From: Trichomonas tenax | Lineage: Eukaryota; Parabasalia; Trichomonadida; Trichomonadidae | DNA: 64,000 bases | Direction of reading: 5' to 3' | Assembly: GCA_023091735.1 (NCBI GenBank) | Contig: JALKBU010000067.1 | Location: 32,301 to 96,300, forward strand | Shown: positions 1 to 9,262 of the stretch, one piece after another | Numbering within the stretch: position 1 is the first letter of the stretch | Layout of the letters: each line of letters starts with the position of its first letter | Position numbers and translations under genes: made by a program | Notes under the pieces: model-generated | The model's database searches: none | Told to the model about the DNA's origin: nothing | Seen by the model: the letters and a program-made list of their open reading frames with translations, nothing else

Positions 1-512
1 AAATTATTTGCAATATCTGGTAATATTGAAGACACGGCATCTGTAAGTGTTTTTGATTTGAATTTATTCTCCAATTCTGTAAAATATTTAATAATCGACG
101 GAATTGAAAAATTATTTTCCGAAAAAACGTCAATCAAACGCGCCAAACCATTCTTGGCTTGGATTTCTGTTATGTTTAAGTCGTATTTGTAGTCATTTCG
201 ATGTGTTTTTGGTTCTTTTGCCCTTAAATTGTTAAAATAGTTGTAAACATCCTGAGAACTTTCTTCAAATCGATCTTCGAGCTGCTTTCGTATTCTCTTG
301 GCCGTGGGGTCTATGAAAATCGTGAATTGGCACATGTTGTGCATTGTTTTTGCTGCCATACTTTTCAAATTATCGAGATTTCCTTCGTTAATCGTCTCCA
401 AAACGTCGTCGTTCGACATTTTGGGGTCTTCCATCGGCTCTATCTCGAGACTGTTTAAATATTCCTCGGAGAAAACCTTCTCTGGAGAGAAGATATCCTC
501 CTGAATTGTCAT
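1..512 (-). CDS. Unknown protein, N-terminal part, runs off the left edge
   Basis: An open frame of about 170 codons reads leftward from an ATG at 512 and is still open at base 1. The start is supported by an initiator-like TCATT at 529-533, 17 bases upstream. An in-frame ATG at 551 exists but lies upstream of that word. The product begins MTIQEDIFSPEK. It is rich in acidic residues over the first 45 positions and then looks helical, with a segment near residues 55-80 that resembles no motif I know. There is no signal peptide or membrane segment. The protein family is not recognised and the C-terminus is unseen. Confidence 0.7.
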   Translation of the reverse strand, partial: MTIQEDIFSPEKVFSEEYLNSLEIEPMEDPKMSNDDVLETINEGNLDNLKSMAAKTMHNMCQFTIFIDPTAKRIRKQLEDRFEESSQDVYNYFNNLRAKEPKTHRNDYKYDLNITEIQAKNGLARLIDVFSENNFSIPSIIKYFTELENKFKSKTLTDAVSSILPDIANN

Positions 513-528
513 CGAAATGGAGTTTTTT

Positions 529-533
529 AATGA
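529..533 (-). promoter_or_regulatory. Initiator-like TCATT
   Basis: TCATT on the minus strand lies 17 bases before the ATG at 512. It matches the trichomonad initiator pattern TCA-pyrimidine-(T/A), in which A is the transcription start. Only the word and its spacing are seen; function is inferred. Confidence 0.45.
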
Positions 534-551
534 ACTTACAATCTGTATCAT

Positions 552-1140
552 ATTCTATCTCTATTTTTTGCATTTTTTCTTTTTGAAAATCAAAATTTTT
601 CCCGCTATGTATTTCAAAAAATAAAAAATTTAATATTTTTGTTGTTTTATGTAAATTAAAATCTTTTTGAGAAATTGTAAAATTATAGTTATATTGTGTT
701 TTTGTTTTGCTATAATTTTATTCGGTAAAAGATAAAATTTATTGAAAAATTTAATATATATTAATGCAGCTTATGTCTACATATCTCATCTTCAGGTGTA
801 TATAAACATCAAAATAAGATCCTCCACAGCAGTATTTAATGGATTAAGCGCCTATAATAACAATTCATTTCATATTTGTTTATTAAATATGTTTGCATGT
901 TCAAATATAATTTGTAAGTGCATGAATTTTAGACAAAATTCTATAATCAAAATATCATTCAAAAATTTATGATCAGAATGGAAAAATTGCGCGTATTGAC
1001 ACCCTATTGGATGCTGATTAATTTAAAACAAAGTTGTTTTTTATGTATTTTTGATTAGAAAGAAAAAATTATGGAAAAATATTAACTACCATTAATACAA
1101 TTGTTTTTTTTATTTGAAAATATAGTTCAATTAATTTATT
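552..1140. other. Intergenic, no gene seen
   Basis: Very AT-rich DNA between the partial gene and the relic that starts near 1141. Short open frames here begin with TTG or have no family resemblance. I see no RNA gene or long repeat. Confidence 0.5.
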
Positions 1141-2056
1141 ATAATGATTCTCTCCGAATAACACCATTCAATGAAAAACTGAACTGCAATCATTGCACTT
1201 TTAATCCTAATAATTACAAGCCTAATAGCACACCAAGGGATTTAATTCTCGCAGGTGCAACAAAGAAAGTCTAAAACATCAATTTATGCTTAAGAACTCT
1301 TCGACACACAGGATCTAAAGCAACAGTTGCATTCCTTTTAGACAATGAAGCATATCACTTTTTGACGAAAGACATGATTCGTGATATCGAGAGATGCGGC
1401 GGACAAATCATCAACATGGGCGAACCGGAGTTTGACAAACCAAAGAATTTTTATTCCCTCGTTTATCTTTGGATATTGTATGTCTCCAAAAGAAACTATT
1501 TTGACTATGATCGAATCTACAAATGAGATTTATTCGATACACTGTTCCAAGACGATCCATTCAGCGAATTGATCGAACCAGACAATTTTTATATGATAAC
1601 CGATATTGATTACGGTTTTTATGCAGAATAATATTATAAATATAGTTGGATATCAAGAGATTTAAATATTTCCAAGACCAGAAAAGGGATAACATATCAC
1701 ATTTGTGCAAGAATTTCTGTTGGATATATTCATCATTTCACAAAAGCTCTGAATGTATATTTCTCGTATTTTGTTTAGGATCGTCAATGGGTATTTAATG
1801 TTTTGCATGCTTATGGGATATACAAACAACATGGTGGCAATGTTGTTCATGATCGCATTACAAAACCTATTCGTCATCTTTGGTCAATCCATCAAAATTT
1901 ATAATTCGGGAAAATCACAAGCATTCGAAACAAAAACTTCAGTGCTCAAGTTGTCCACCATACACATATTGCAGATCAGTTCCTTTCAAGCATCATACAA
2001 CTATGTCCAAATTATAACCCAAAACTCTTAAATTATGTCACCAAACATCGTCCATA
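1141..2056 (+). pseudogene. Decayed gene of an unidentified protein family
   Basis: Protein-like text persists across several frames and is broken by stops and shifts. Readable blocks include NDSLRITPFNEKLNCNHC near 1141-1200, RHTGSKATVAFLLDNEAYHF near 1300-1360, CGGQIINMGEPEFDKPKNFY near 1395-1455, DIDYGFYAE near 1603-1630, KGITYHICARISVGYIHHF near 1690-1745, and a last block ending in a stop at 2054-2056. The blocks lie in the right order and direction for one ancestral protein of roughly 300 residues. The order strongly suggests one inactivated gene, not chance. The resemblance to a multi-copy trichomonad family is from memory and uncertain. Confidence 0.6.
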
Positions 2057-2058
2057 AG

Positions 2059-2155
2059 TTCCTATATTCTTGAAATTGTTCAATATAGGAAAAGAATCAA
2101 CAGGAATTAATTGTTCAGTATAGGAAAAAAAATCTAGAATTAATTCCTGTTGATT
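2059..2155. repeat. Two nested foldbacks
   Basis: Two perfect inverted repeats follow the relic gene. TTCCTATATT at 2059-2068 pairs with 2082-2091 over a 13-base loop. An 18-base arm, AATCAACAGGAATTAATT at 2095-2112, pairs perfectly with 2138-2155 over a 25-base loop. A direct repeat TTGTTCARTATAGGAAAA also occurs twice in the stretch. It may be a small foldback element or a 3' end structure. Confidence 0.6.
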
Positions 2156-2483
2156 TAAAAGATGCATTTCCTTAATAAAGAAATGAATGAAAAGTTGCTT
2201 AATGCTCAAATTTGAGCAAATGCTGCTTCACTAATAAAAGTTACATCATTTGATGAACAGAAATAAAACGATAATTGACAAATTTTTCAAATTCCTTGTC
2301 ATAGCAGCTTAATCTGATATATCAATAAATGATCCTTCACTTGGAAATACCCGGTATTAATGACGACACTGATCGTATATTGACCTGCGCCGTCATTTCT
2401 AACATCCATTCAGGGAAACATATTTTTTAGATCACAAGAAAAAAAAGCAATTTTACAAATTTTGTTGGAAAATTTTTAAATTG

Positions 2484-2489
2484 TCATTT
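2484..2489 (+). promoter_or_regulatory. Initiator-like TCATTT before the ankyrin gene
   Basis: TCATTT lies three bases before an ATG at 2493. That ATG is in frame with the ankyrin product but is cut off by TGA at 2571-2573. Confidence 0.45.
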
Positions 2490-2603
2490 TTTATGGATTC
2501 TAAGGAAAGAAATGCAGAAGAGAATTCATTAGACAGCAGTTCCATCGATTTCAATGAAATATCAACTCATTGAAGAAACTCGATAAAAAAGAAGATAATT
2601 TTG

Positions 2604-3092
2604 ATGAAATTAAACAAAATTATAGAAAGAATTGCAGAAGAGAATGACATAATAGCTGTAGAATTTGCAATTAGAGAGAAATTCTGCGATGTGACTGATA
2701 TAAATGGGAATATTCTTATTAGAACTGCATATTTAAATAATTTCAAATTTGCTAAGTTTCTCGTTGAATCCGGTGCAGACTATTTGTATTGCTCCAATAA
2801 AGGAGTAAATGCTTTTTGGTGGTTCTGCGCTAAAGGAAATCTTGAAGCAGTTAAATATTTTTCTCGTCTTCCAAATGTTGATCTGAATTCTCCAGACAAT
2901 GCAAACTGGACAACACTGATTGAGGCTTCAGCCGCTTGTAAAACTGAAGTCTGTGAATTCCTTGTAAAACTTCCAAAAATCAATATCAACGCAGTTGCGA
3001 AATTCGGTTTAACACCATGGATAGCTGCACATACACAACAAATTCCAGATCTTCTTATAAAAGAAGGCGCGTTTCGAAAATATTATTATTAA
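2604..3092 (+). CDS. Ankyrin-repeat protein, possibly 5' damaged
   Basis: The frame from the first ATG at 2604 gives 162 residues. Ankyrin-type units are visible: one near residues 30-60 (GNILIRTAYLNNFKFAKFLVESGAD), one near 65-95 (KGNLEAVKYFSRL), one near 100-130 (TTLIEASAACKTEVCEFLV) and a partial last unit. Ankyrin repeats mediate protein binding; the partner is unknown. A better promoter lies further upstream: TCATTT at 2484-2489, with an ATG at 2493 in the same frame. That ATG runs only 26 codons before TGA at 2571. A second frame carries a plausible linker (SLKKLDKKEDNFDEIK) just after. The ancestral gene probably began at 2493 and now carries a shift or stop, or the annotated product is a shorter survivor. 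Confidence 0.65.
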   Translation: MKLNKIIERIAEENDIIAVEFAIREKFCDVTDINGNILIRTAYLNNFKFAKFLVESGADYLYCSNKGVNAFWWFCAKGNLEAVKYFSRLPNVDLNSPDNANWTTLIEASAACKTEVCEFLVKLPKININAVAKFGLTPWIAAHTQQIPDLLIKEGAFRKYYY

Positions 3093-3316
3093 TTAATATA
3101 ATGATATTTTATGATATGAATGAATAGACGTGATATTCTTTTATGCGATTTCAATCCATACCAAGAAAATAATATTTATATATATTACAAAAAACAAACA
3201 AAATAAAAATTTCATCAAATATTTGTGATAAATATCAGGTCATTTCATGGAAAACAGAAGCAGTGAATGAACGCAATCTCAAACATCAAAAGAAATTTCA
3301 ACCCCGCGAAAAATTA

Positions 3317-3910
3317 TTATTGGAACATAAACGGTTGAACGCTTTCGGATTTGAACCTTGACGCCGATGGGAAAACGAGCTTTGCTATGGGACTCGCCGT
3401 AGGCAAATTGTTGTCAAAAGTCGAAATTGGCGGAAGAATAGGTTTCTGGAGATTTTCGAAGTTCTCAGGCGGTGCTGTTGTCGAAACAACCTTCACTGGT
3501 CTCTGTTGCAGCTGCGTTTTCTCAGTCTTTGAAGGTTTAATCATTCCAAAATTCGATTTCTGCGACTGGTTGAATCTCTGTTTGACGTAAGTGTACCATC
3601 TGTTTTTGACGTTGTTTTCGCTCCTTCCGTCGAAGAATTTCGCAATGCTTGTCCACTGTGGCCCGTGTTCGATATATTTCTCAGCCAAAAGTTGGTCCTC
3701 TTCGTGCGACCACGGCCCATTTTTGTTCGACGGTGAAAGATAGTTCACCCACCTATCTCTGCATTGACGAGCGGTTCTTCCTGGTAGTTGTTCGGCGACA
3801 GCAATCCATGTTTCGAATGGCTGCTGGAACATTATCTTCGTAAGCAGTGCGTCTTCTTGCGGTGAGAAAAGTTTGCGCATCTTCTTCGGTTTTTGGCTCT
3901 CTTCGTTCAT
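3317..3910 (-). CDS. R2R3 Myb-like DNA-binding protein
   Basis: The product has 197 residues. Two consecutive Myb (SANT) repeats occupy about residues 11-112. The first has W, A and R anchors in FETWIAVAEQLPGRTARQCRDRW. The second is GPWSHEEDQLLAEKYIEHG to ENNVKNRWYTYV. The recognition-helix pattern ARQCRDRW...ENNVKNRW is typical of protist R2R3 factors. The C-terminal 85 residues are Ser, Pro and Gln rich and probably disordered. In trichomonads such proteins bind short promoter motifs. The start ATG ends at 3910, and only low-complexity AT DNA precedes it. A second Myb gene lies at 7538, beyond the phosphatase gene. Confidence 0.9.
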   Translation of the reverse strand: MNEESQKPKKMRKLFSPQEDALLTKIMFQQPFETWIAVAEQLPGRTARQCRDRWVNYLSPSNKNGPWSHEEDQLLAEKYIEHGPQWTSIAKFFDGRSENNVKNRWYTYVKQRFNQSQKSNFGMIKPSKTEKTQLQQRPVKVVSTTAPPENFENLQKPILPPISTFDNNLPTASPIAKLVFPSASRFKSESVQPFMFQ

Positions 3911-5188
3911 TTTTTTAAATTTAAATTTGATGTTTTACAAAACCGCCCAATTGGAATTTTTCTGAACTCACTCAGAATTTGCGTCACATTTTAGAAAAAT
4001 ATTTCTGTTTCATTTGATTTTTCTATTGATTTATAACATTATAATCTAATTTACAACGTTCTGCATTGAAATTTAACAAATTATTGAGTTAATTTTGAGT
4101 CCGGGAAAAAAATTAGCATATGCAGGATGGTTAGAACATCATCAAGGACAATCTTTCTCTACCGACATTTCACAATTTTTTTGATACAATAGATGGTCTT
4201 TAACCTTTTCTAGGTTTGCATGCGAAAGCTTGATTTTTAAGATTCCATATTAAAAATTGATTTTGTTTCAAGTATTGTTGCTTACAAAATAAATGCAATA
4301 TATTGCTGTCTTCTTGATGATAGTAATTTGGCTCCATATAAAATATTTAATATCAACTGTTATATAAGTCTCAGGGCAATGAATAAGAAGTTTCATGATA
4401 TTTAGCCTTAGCATAATATATCAATATCAAGGAACGAATTTTCTATATATTTGAGCATCTTTTCAACTTTGGTAAAAATCTAGGTATTCTACGGGCGTGT
4501 TTCTCACAATATTGAGGAGACTCCGTTAAAAAATTGAGAGGTGTCCCTATATTAAAAATGTAGTTTAGATATTTATGTTGACACACATCATGAATATAAC
4601 AAAATAACATGGTTTTAGATATAAAAGGGTCTAGCAAAATTGATAAGGGGAATCAAAAATTTGGTTCCAATTTGTTTATGCATATAGGTCAAAACAAAAT
4701 ACCAAAACCTTATTTTGCATTAGAAGCAGGGTACTAAAAAATAATTAAGGGATCATAAATTGAAAAGCTCTGTCTGGCAAATTTCATCAAGAACGAAATC
4801 AAAATTTTATTTTAAAACAAGAAAATAGTATATATGAAGAAACCGAATATCATGAAATTTATGAAAATTAATGATTTTCAAATATAAAAGGGGTTCGAAA
4901 AATAATAAAGGGTGAATGTTATAATCAGTTTTTGTCGTTTGTCTTAAATTTAGTTATAGTATCGTATGTAGATCCTAAAAATATAAGAATTATTTTAATT
5001 TAAAGGGTGAGTTTCAAAAATTAAGGGTATCATATTTAAAATCTAAATTGAATTACTCTGTCTGTCAGAATTCTTTTTAAAACTTTCAACGAAATTTTTA
5101 CAATATTTTGAGCCACCATGCTTTAGAATATATAAAAATGCAATACAATCATTGTTCTATTGTTTTCTCTTTTCAAAAACAAAAAAAA
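3911..5188. other. Long intergenic region with degenerate repeats
   Basis: No gene is supported. The distal half, about 4610-5040, contains four imperfect copies of a word like ATATAAAAGGGTYYRNAAAAATWATAAAGGG, near 4617, 4725, 4878 and 5000. The phrase CTCTGTCTG occurs near 4770 and 5056. These look like old diverged duplications. An initiator-like TCATT lies at 5149-5153, ahead of the phosphatase. Confidence 0.5.
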
Positions 5189-6475
5189 ATGTTTCCTTAT
5201 CCTGATCTCATTCCCGGCATCCAGAAAGTTTACAATGTTTACGAAAACCTCTGGAATGTCGATATAACGAAATACGAGCTCGGCCAGAACCATTTGATAC
5301 TTCCAATCGTTCCAGAACAGCTATTGAAAGATATTTGCCGCGGCGTGAACCAGATTTTGCTGTCAGAGCCTGTCGTTTTGAGATTAAATGAGAAATGCAT
5401 CATCATTGGTGACCTCCACGGGCACATTCTGGACTTATTCAGGGTCTTGAAAAAATTTGGACCACCATCGAAGACAACTTATATAATTCTCGGAGATATA
5501 GTTGACCGCGGGGACTTCTCGCTGGAGACCGCAACGTTAATTTTCGTTTTGAAAGCTTTATTCCCAAAAAATATTTACATAATTAGAGGAAATCACGAAT
5601 TTGCAGCAATGTTCCAATACAATGGATTCTCAAAACAATTGGAGGATATTTACGGCAATCATTTAGTAACTTATGCTTTCGCAAATGCATTTTCTTGTTT
5701 GCCGTTCGGAATTGTTCTCTTCGACAAGATTTTCTGCGTCCATGGCGGCATCGGAGAGGGATTTACTTCCATATCGCAGCTAGAAACTGTACAACGTCCT
5801 GTAATAAATTACACATCTGACCCAATCATTTCTGCTGTATGGAGCGATCCTTCTCCTGGAGTACAGGAAGGTTTTGCACCGTCTTCGCGCGGAATTGGGT
5901 TCTTTTTCGGCGAATCTGAGTTTAATAAATTTATGGATTCGCAAAATTTGAAGTTATTAGTGAGAGGACACGAACCCTGCGAAGGAGGAGTGCAATTTAT
6001 ATTCGGTAGGAGACTCGCTACCGTTTTTGGTGCTTCAAATTATTGTAATGCAATGAATAACAAGTCAGGCGTTCTCCACATTCACGAAAATGGCGATAAA
6101 TGGACATCTTCAATTTTCCCGCCAATCAAATATATCAATAGAAGCAATGCAATATTTTCTGAATGCGATGCAAACGAAAACTATTCAATTAGTCTATCAT
6201 CCAAGGGTATAAAGAGTCAGAAGGCTTTGCCACTACTCTCAAAACCCACTAAAATCCATCCTAGAAGAAATTCTGAAAGTTCAACTTTGTTGAAACGCTG
6301 TAATTCAGCACAACGAGCAAGCCTTCGACTTGCATCAACGAACAAGATCGTGTCTTCATCAACACCAGACTTAGTTTTCCATGACGACACTCCTGCAAGA
6401 TCGCCTTTGGCGTCTTTTACGGATTCATTCATCATATCTCCAAATGCGAAAAAGATGAGCGTACTCCATAAGTGA
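5189..6475 (+). CDS. PPP-family serine/threonine phosphatase
   Basis: The frame is open from 5108, but only through TTG. The ATG at 5189 (MFPYPDLIPG) is preferred because TCATT lies 36 bases upstream; an ATG at 5138 is the alternative. The product is 428 residues. Metal-binding and catalytic signatures are all present: GDLHGH near residue 74, GDIVDRG near 102, RGNHE near 133, VHGGI near 184 and RGHEP near 260, followed by FGASNYC. This is the PP1/PP2A/PP2B core, which removes phosphate from Ser/Thr with two metal ions. The usual HGGLSP is HGGIGEG. The C-terminal 115 residues form a Ser-rich basic tail with RRNSESS-like sites, a possible regulatory or targeting extension. The exact subfamily is not clear. 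Confidence 0.9.
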   Translation: MFPYPDLIPGIQKVYNVYENLWNVDITKYELGQNHLILPIVPEQLLKDICRGVNQILLSEPVVLRLNEKCIIIGDLHGHILDLFRVLKKFGPPSKTTYIILGDIVDRGDFSLETATLIFVLKALFPKNIYIIRGNHEFAAMFQYNGFSKQLEDIYGNHLVTYAFANAFSCLPFGIVLFDKIFCVHGGIGEGFTSISQLETVQRPVINYTSDPIISAVWSDPSPGVQEGFAPSSRGIGFFFGESEFNKFMDSQNLKLLVRGHEPCEGGVQFIFGRRLATVFGASNYCNAMNNKSGVLHIHENGDKWTSSIFPPIKYINRSNAIFSECDANENYSISLSSKGIKSQKALPLLSKPTKIHPRRNSESSTLLKRCNSAQRASLRLASTNKIVSSSTPDLVFHDDTPARSPLASFTDSFIISPNAKKMSVLHK

Positions 6476-7537
6476 CCTTTATTTATTTATGTAAATGTTT
6501 TATGTTATTTTCCTTTTTAGTAACCGAAACAGTTTTGTTGTTTCTAGCATCAGTAAAATGAAGCCATATCGCTCTGTGTGTTATTCTCCCAAAAATAATG
6601 ATGATTCTTTTTTTGCGCGGCTAAATTTGACAAGTTTATTAAATTGAGAAAAATAACACACAGAGCTTATGTGCGAACACTTGGAATACTTTTTTCTAAA
6701 AAAAAAACATATTTGTGATTAGATTTACCTATTTATCATCAACAACAGCCTATTTTACGTTATAAAAATGCTATACAATGGGAATATAATATATTATAAT
6801 GAGTAAAGCACATCATGGCAAATCAATGTCTTTGATGCAAGATATATCTAATATTTTAATGAAATATAGACTTTGTTAGCTAATTCTTTAATATATCATG
6901 CACAACAGGATTTTGTACATTGGGGTTCAATAACTTAGCAAGAAGTTAATCCAGTGAGTTAAAAATCGAGTTTCGCCAACTTTGCGTATAAAAATTTAAT
7001 TGCCCGACGAAATTATTTTCGAATAAGTAAAGCTTTTCATGTTTCTGGTGGGATATAAGGTGTAGAATTAATTGCTTTATAGATCAAGATAGTGAGCGAT
7101 TGAAAAAGTTGGAGTTTTTATACCAAAAATCAAAACACCGTCATGACAAGAGTCATTTGTTTACAAAGCGGTTTTGACAAACATTAATTTTTATTTAAAA
7201 ATGCTATATCATAATATGCATAAATAATAGATTCCAATTCAATGTGTTGCTAGAAATAAATTGTGATGACATTGAATTTGCTCTTGATGGAAAGCCTTTT
7301 GAACAATTCAAGGAATCAAGATTGGCGATTGTGGGTAAGACTGCGCTCAATTCTCTCAAAAGTCCCCAAAAAAAATTATAAACTTAACAAAATGTAAAAA
7401 TTTTTAATATTAATTTTAGCGGTTTCATCTCAAATTTTCTCTCTCAAAATATAATTCAAAGTTTTGCTAAATCATTCTATTTTTATAGCTATTACATTTA
7501 AAAATTTCAAAAAAATACAAAAAAAAATTTTCTTTCA
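6476..7537. other. Intergenic, one foldback, no gene seen
   Basis: AT-rich DNA without a supportable reading frame, containing the inverted repeat listed at 6571-6666. The stretch 7400-7537 is highly A/T and is the likely promoter of the following Myb gene. Confidence 0.5.
6571..6666. repeat. 15-bp perfect inverted repeat, 96-bp foldback
   Basis: GCTCTGTGTGTTATT at 6571-6585 is perfectly complementary to 6652-6666, with a 66-base spacer. Pairing extends past a two-base bulge into TCTC/GAGA. It could be a tiny MITE or a 3' hairpin of the phosphatase transcript. Confidence 0.65.
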
Positions 7538-8044
7538 ATGTCTTCTTCTCACAGCGTCGTCCCTAAAGTGAAGTTCACTCCACAGGACGATGCAAAACTT
7601 ACGGATATTGTTGGTAGACTGGGGTCGAGCAATTGGGACTTAGTTTCGAAAGAAATGAAAACAAAAAACTCTCGGCAGTGCAGAGAGCGCTGGATTAACT
7701 ACATTTCTCCAGAACTCAGGAACGACCCTTGGACTAAGGAAGATGATCAGATGCTTGATGAGCTATATCAAGAGTTTGGATCAAGATGGCACAAAATTGC
7801 CGAGTTTTTCACATCCAGATCTGGGAATTCGGTCAGAAATAGGTTCAAATTACGGCAGAGGAGAGAGCAAAGGCAAAAAATTAAGAACAAGATGAATAAG
7901 AAAGAAATTAAAGCAAAACAGAAAACAGAACAAATTCCGGCAGTTGATGATCAAATACGTGATTACTTAGTTTCGTTGCCGCAAGAAGAGATACTGAATA
8001 TGTTCAATAATGGAACTGAAAATCTAATTATGGATTTTCTTTGA
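7538..8044 (+). CDS. R2R3 Myb-like DNA-binding protein
   Basis: The product has 168 residues from an ATG at 7538. Two Myb repeats cover about residues 10-105. Repeat one is KVKFTPQDDAKLTDIVGRLG with SSNWDLVSKEM and SRQCRERW. Repeat two is DPWTKEDDQMLDELYQEFG with SRWHKIAEFF and NSVRNRF. A strongly basic stretch (residues 105-130) follows and could be a nuclear signal. An acidic, hydrophobic tail ends the protein. It is shorter than the Myb protein at 3317 but has the same architecture; the two may be old paralogues. Function as a transcription regulator is inferred from the family. Confidence 0.9.
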   Translation: MSSSHSVVPKVKFTPQDDAKLTDIVGRLGSSNWDLVSKEMKTKNSRQCRERWINYISPELRNDPWTKEDDQMLDELYQEFGSRWHKIAEFFTSRSGNSVRNRFKLRQRREQRQKIKNKMNKKEIKAKQKTEQIPAVDDQIRDYLVSLPQEEILNMFNNGTENLIMDFL

Positions 8045-8216
8045 TTTTTCCAACGAATACTGCTATATATGTTACTGATACATGTTAATTACCATGAAAA
8101 TTTCTTATTTTTAATTGAATTGGTTTAAATTTTTTAAATAAATCGTTCAATTTTACTAAATATGATGCATTTAATATTTCAATTAAAATCCTGTGCCATG
8201 CCATCTTCTTGGCGTG

Positions 8217-8441
8217 TCAGACTCTGCCTAATGGGATGCGGCCGCCAATGACGTAGTCTCCGTGGCGTCCTGGGACAATGGTCATATGTAAGCGGTTAGA
8301 TTCTGCACCAGAGAAGCCTGGACCTTGCCAGTCATGGAATTCCTCCCAGTCGTTCTTTGCTTGACTTAAAGGTATTTTGAGATATTCCCATGAATGTTTT
8401 GGCATACATCCTCCTATTCTGATTTCTTCTATCGAAAGCAT
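8217..8441 (-). CDS. Small unknown protein, 74 residues
   Basis: A compact frame starts at an ATG at 8441, with an initiator-like TCATT at 8449-8453 eight bases upstream. The product has a balanced composition with several Trp, Gly and Pro residues (DWEEFHDWQGPGFSG, MTIVPGRHGDYVIGGRIP), unlike random AT-rich frames. Local GC content is higher than in the flanks. I do not recognise a family. It could be a complete small gene or the start of a truncated larger one. Confidence 0.55.
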   Translation of the reverse strand: MLSIEEIRIGGCMPKHSWEYLKIPLSQAKNDWEEFHDWQGPGFSGAESNRLHMTIVPGRHGDYVIGGRIPLGRV

Positions 8442-9262
8442 TTAGAACAATGAATTAAAGAGACAAATTGTCAGCTTGACGCAAATTATTTTTTAATATT
8501 TTTTTTGGTAAAACTATTAAGCATCAATAAAAAAATATATTTTCATTTTCTATGAGATGTCAGTCTGCCACTGATTTTCATCTGTGTGATGTTTATCCAC
8601 TGCTTTAACACATTTCTTAATTTGTTTCATTTCAGTGGCTGTCAAATTGAAGTAAAAATATGACAAAATGACGAAATTTTTACTTCACTGGCAATTTGAC
8701 ATTATTATTTTTTTTTAAAAAAAATCTCTCATGTATTTATTTAAAAATAACATATTTTACTGATTAACAAAATCTATTATAACTATTTTCTGAGTATGTC
8801 GTTTATAGATTTTATGGACAAGTTTGTAAATTTGGCCTTATCTCAGCCAATAGTCAACATTTGGCCATATTGTTATACAAGAAGTTGGAGAATATGCTTG
8901 TCCATGATATCTGAAAGTTTGAAGCGATTCTAGAATCTTATCGTCCGGTGTGCACCCCTTATTATAAGACGTTTGAGTGGATTTGAAAAAGGCAATAATT
9001 ATCCAGGATAGAAGGAGTTTCTTGCAACATTATGAGTCTGATACTTGAATACATAGTTTTCTTTATCTTCAGTGCACAGGAGCCCAGAAAAGAATCATCA
9101 ATTACGAGTTATGTAAGGAGAAAGACATTCGAAAAATCTAACAGAATGTCAAAAAATAGTACGAACACATTTAAAATGATTTAGGATATCTTACAAAGGT
9201 GAATATTAGAAGAAGAAAATTAGAAAGAAATGGTTTAATAAACAGATAAAAATAATAAAAAG
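8442..9262. other. Intergenic with one foldback
   Basis: No gene is seen. A bulged hairpin lies at 8641-8700: GTCAAATTG and AAGTAAAAAT pair with ATTTTTACTT at 8676-8685 and CAATTTGAC at 8692-8700. The part from 8800 to 9240 has slightly richer composition and may be decayed coding DNA, but no family is readable. Confidence 0.45.
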
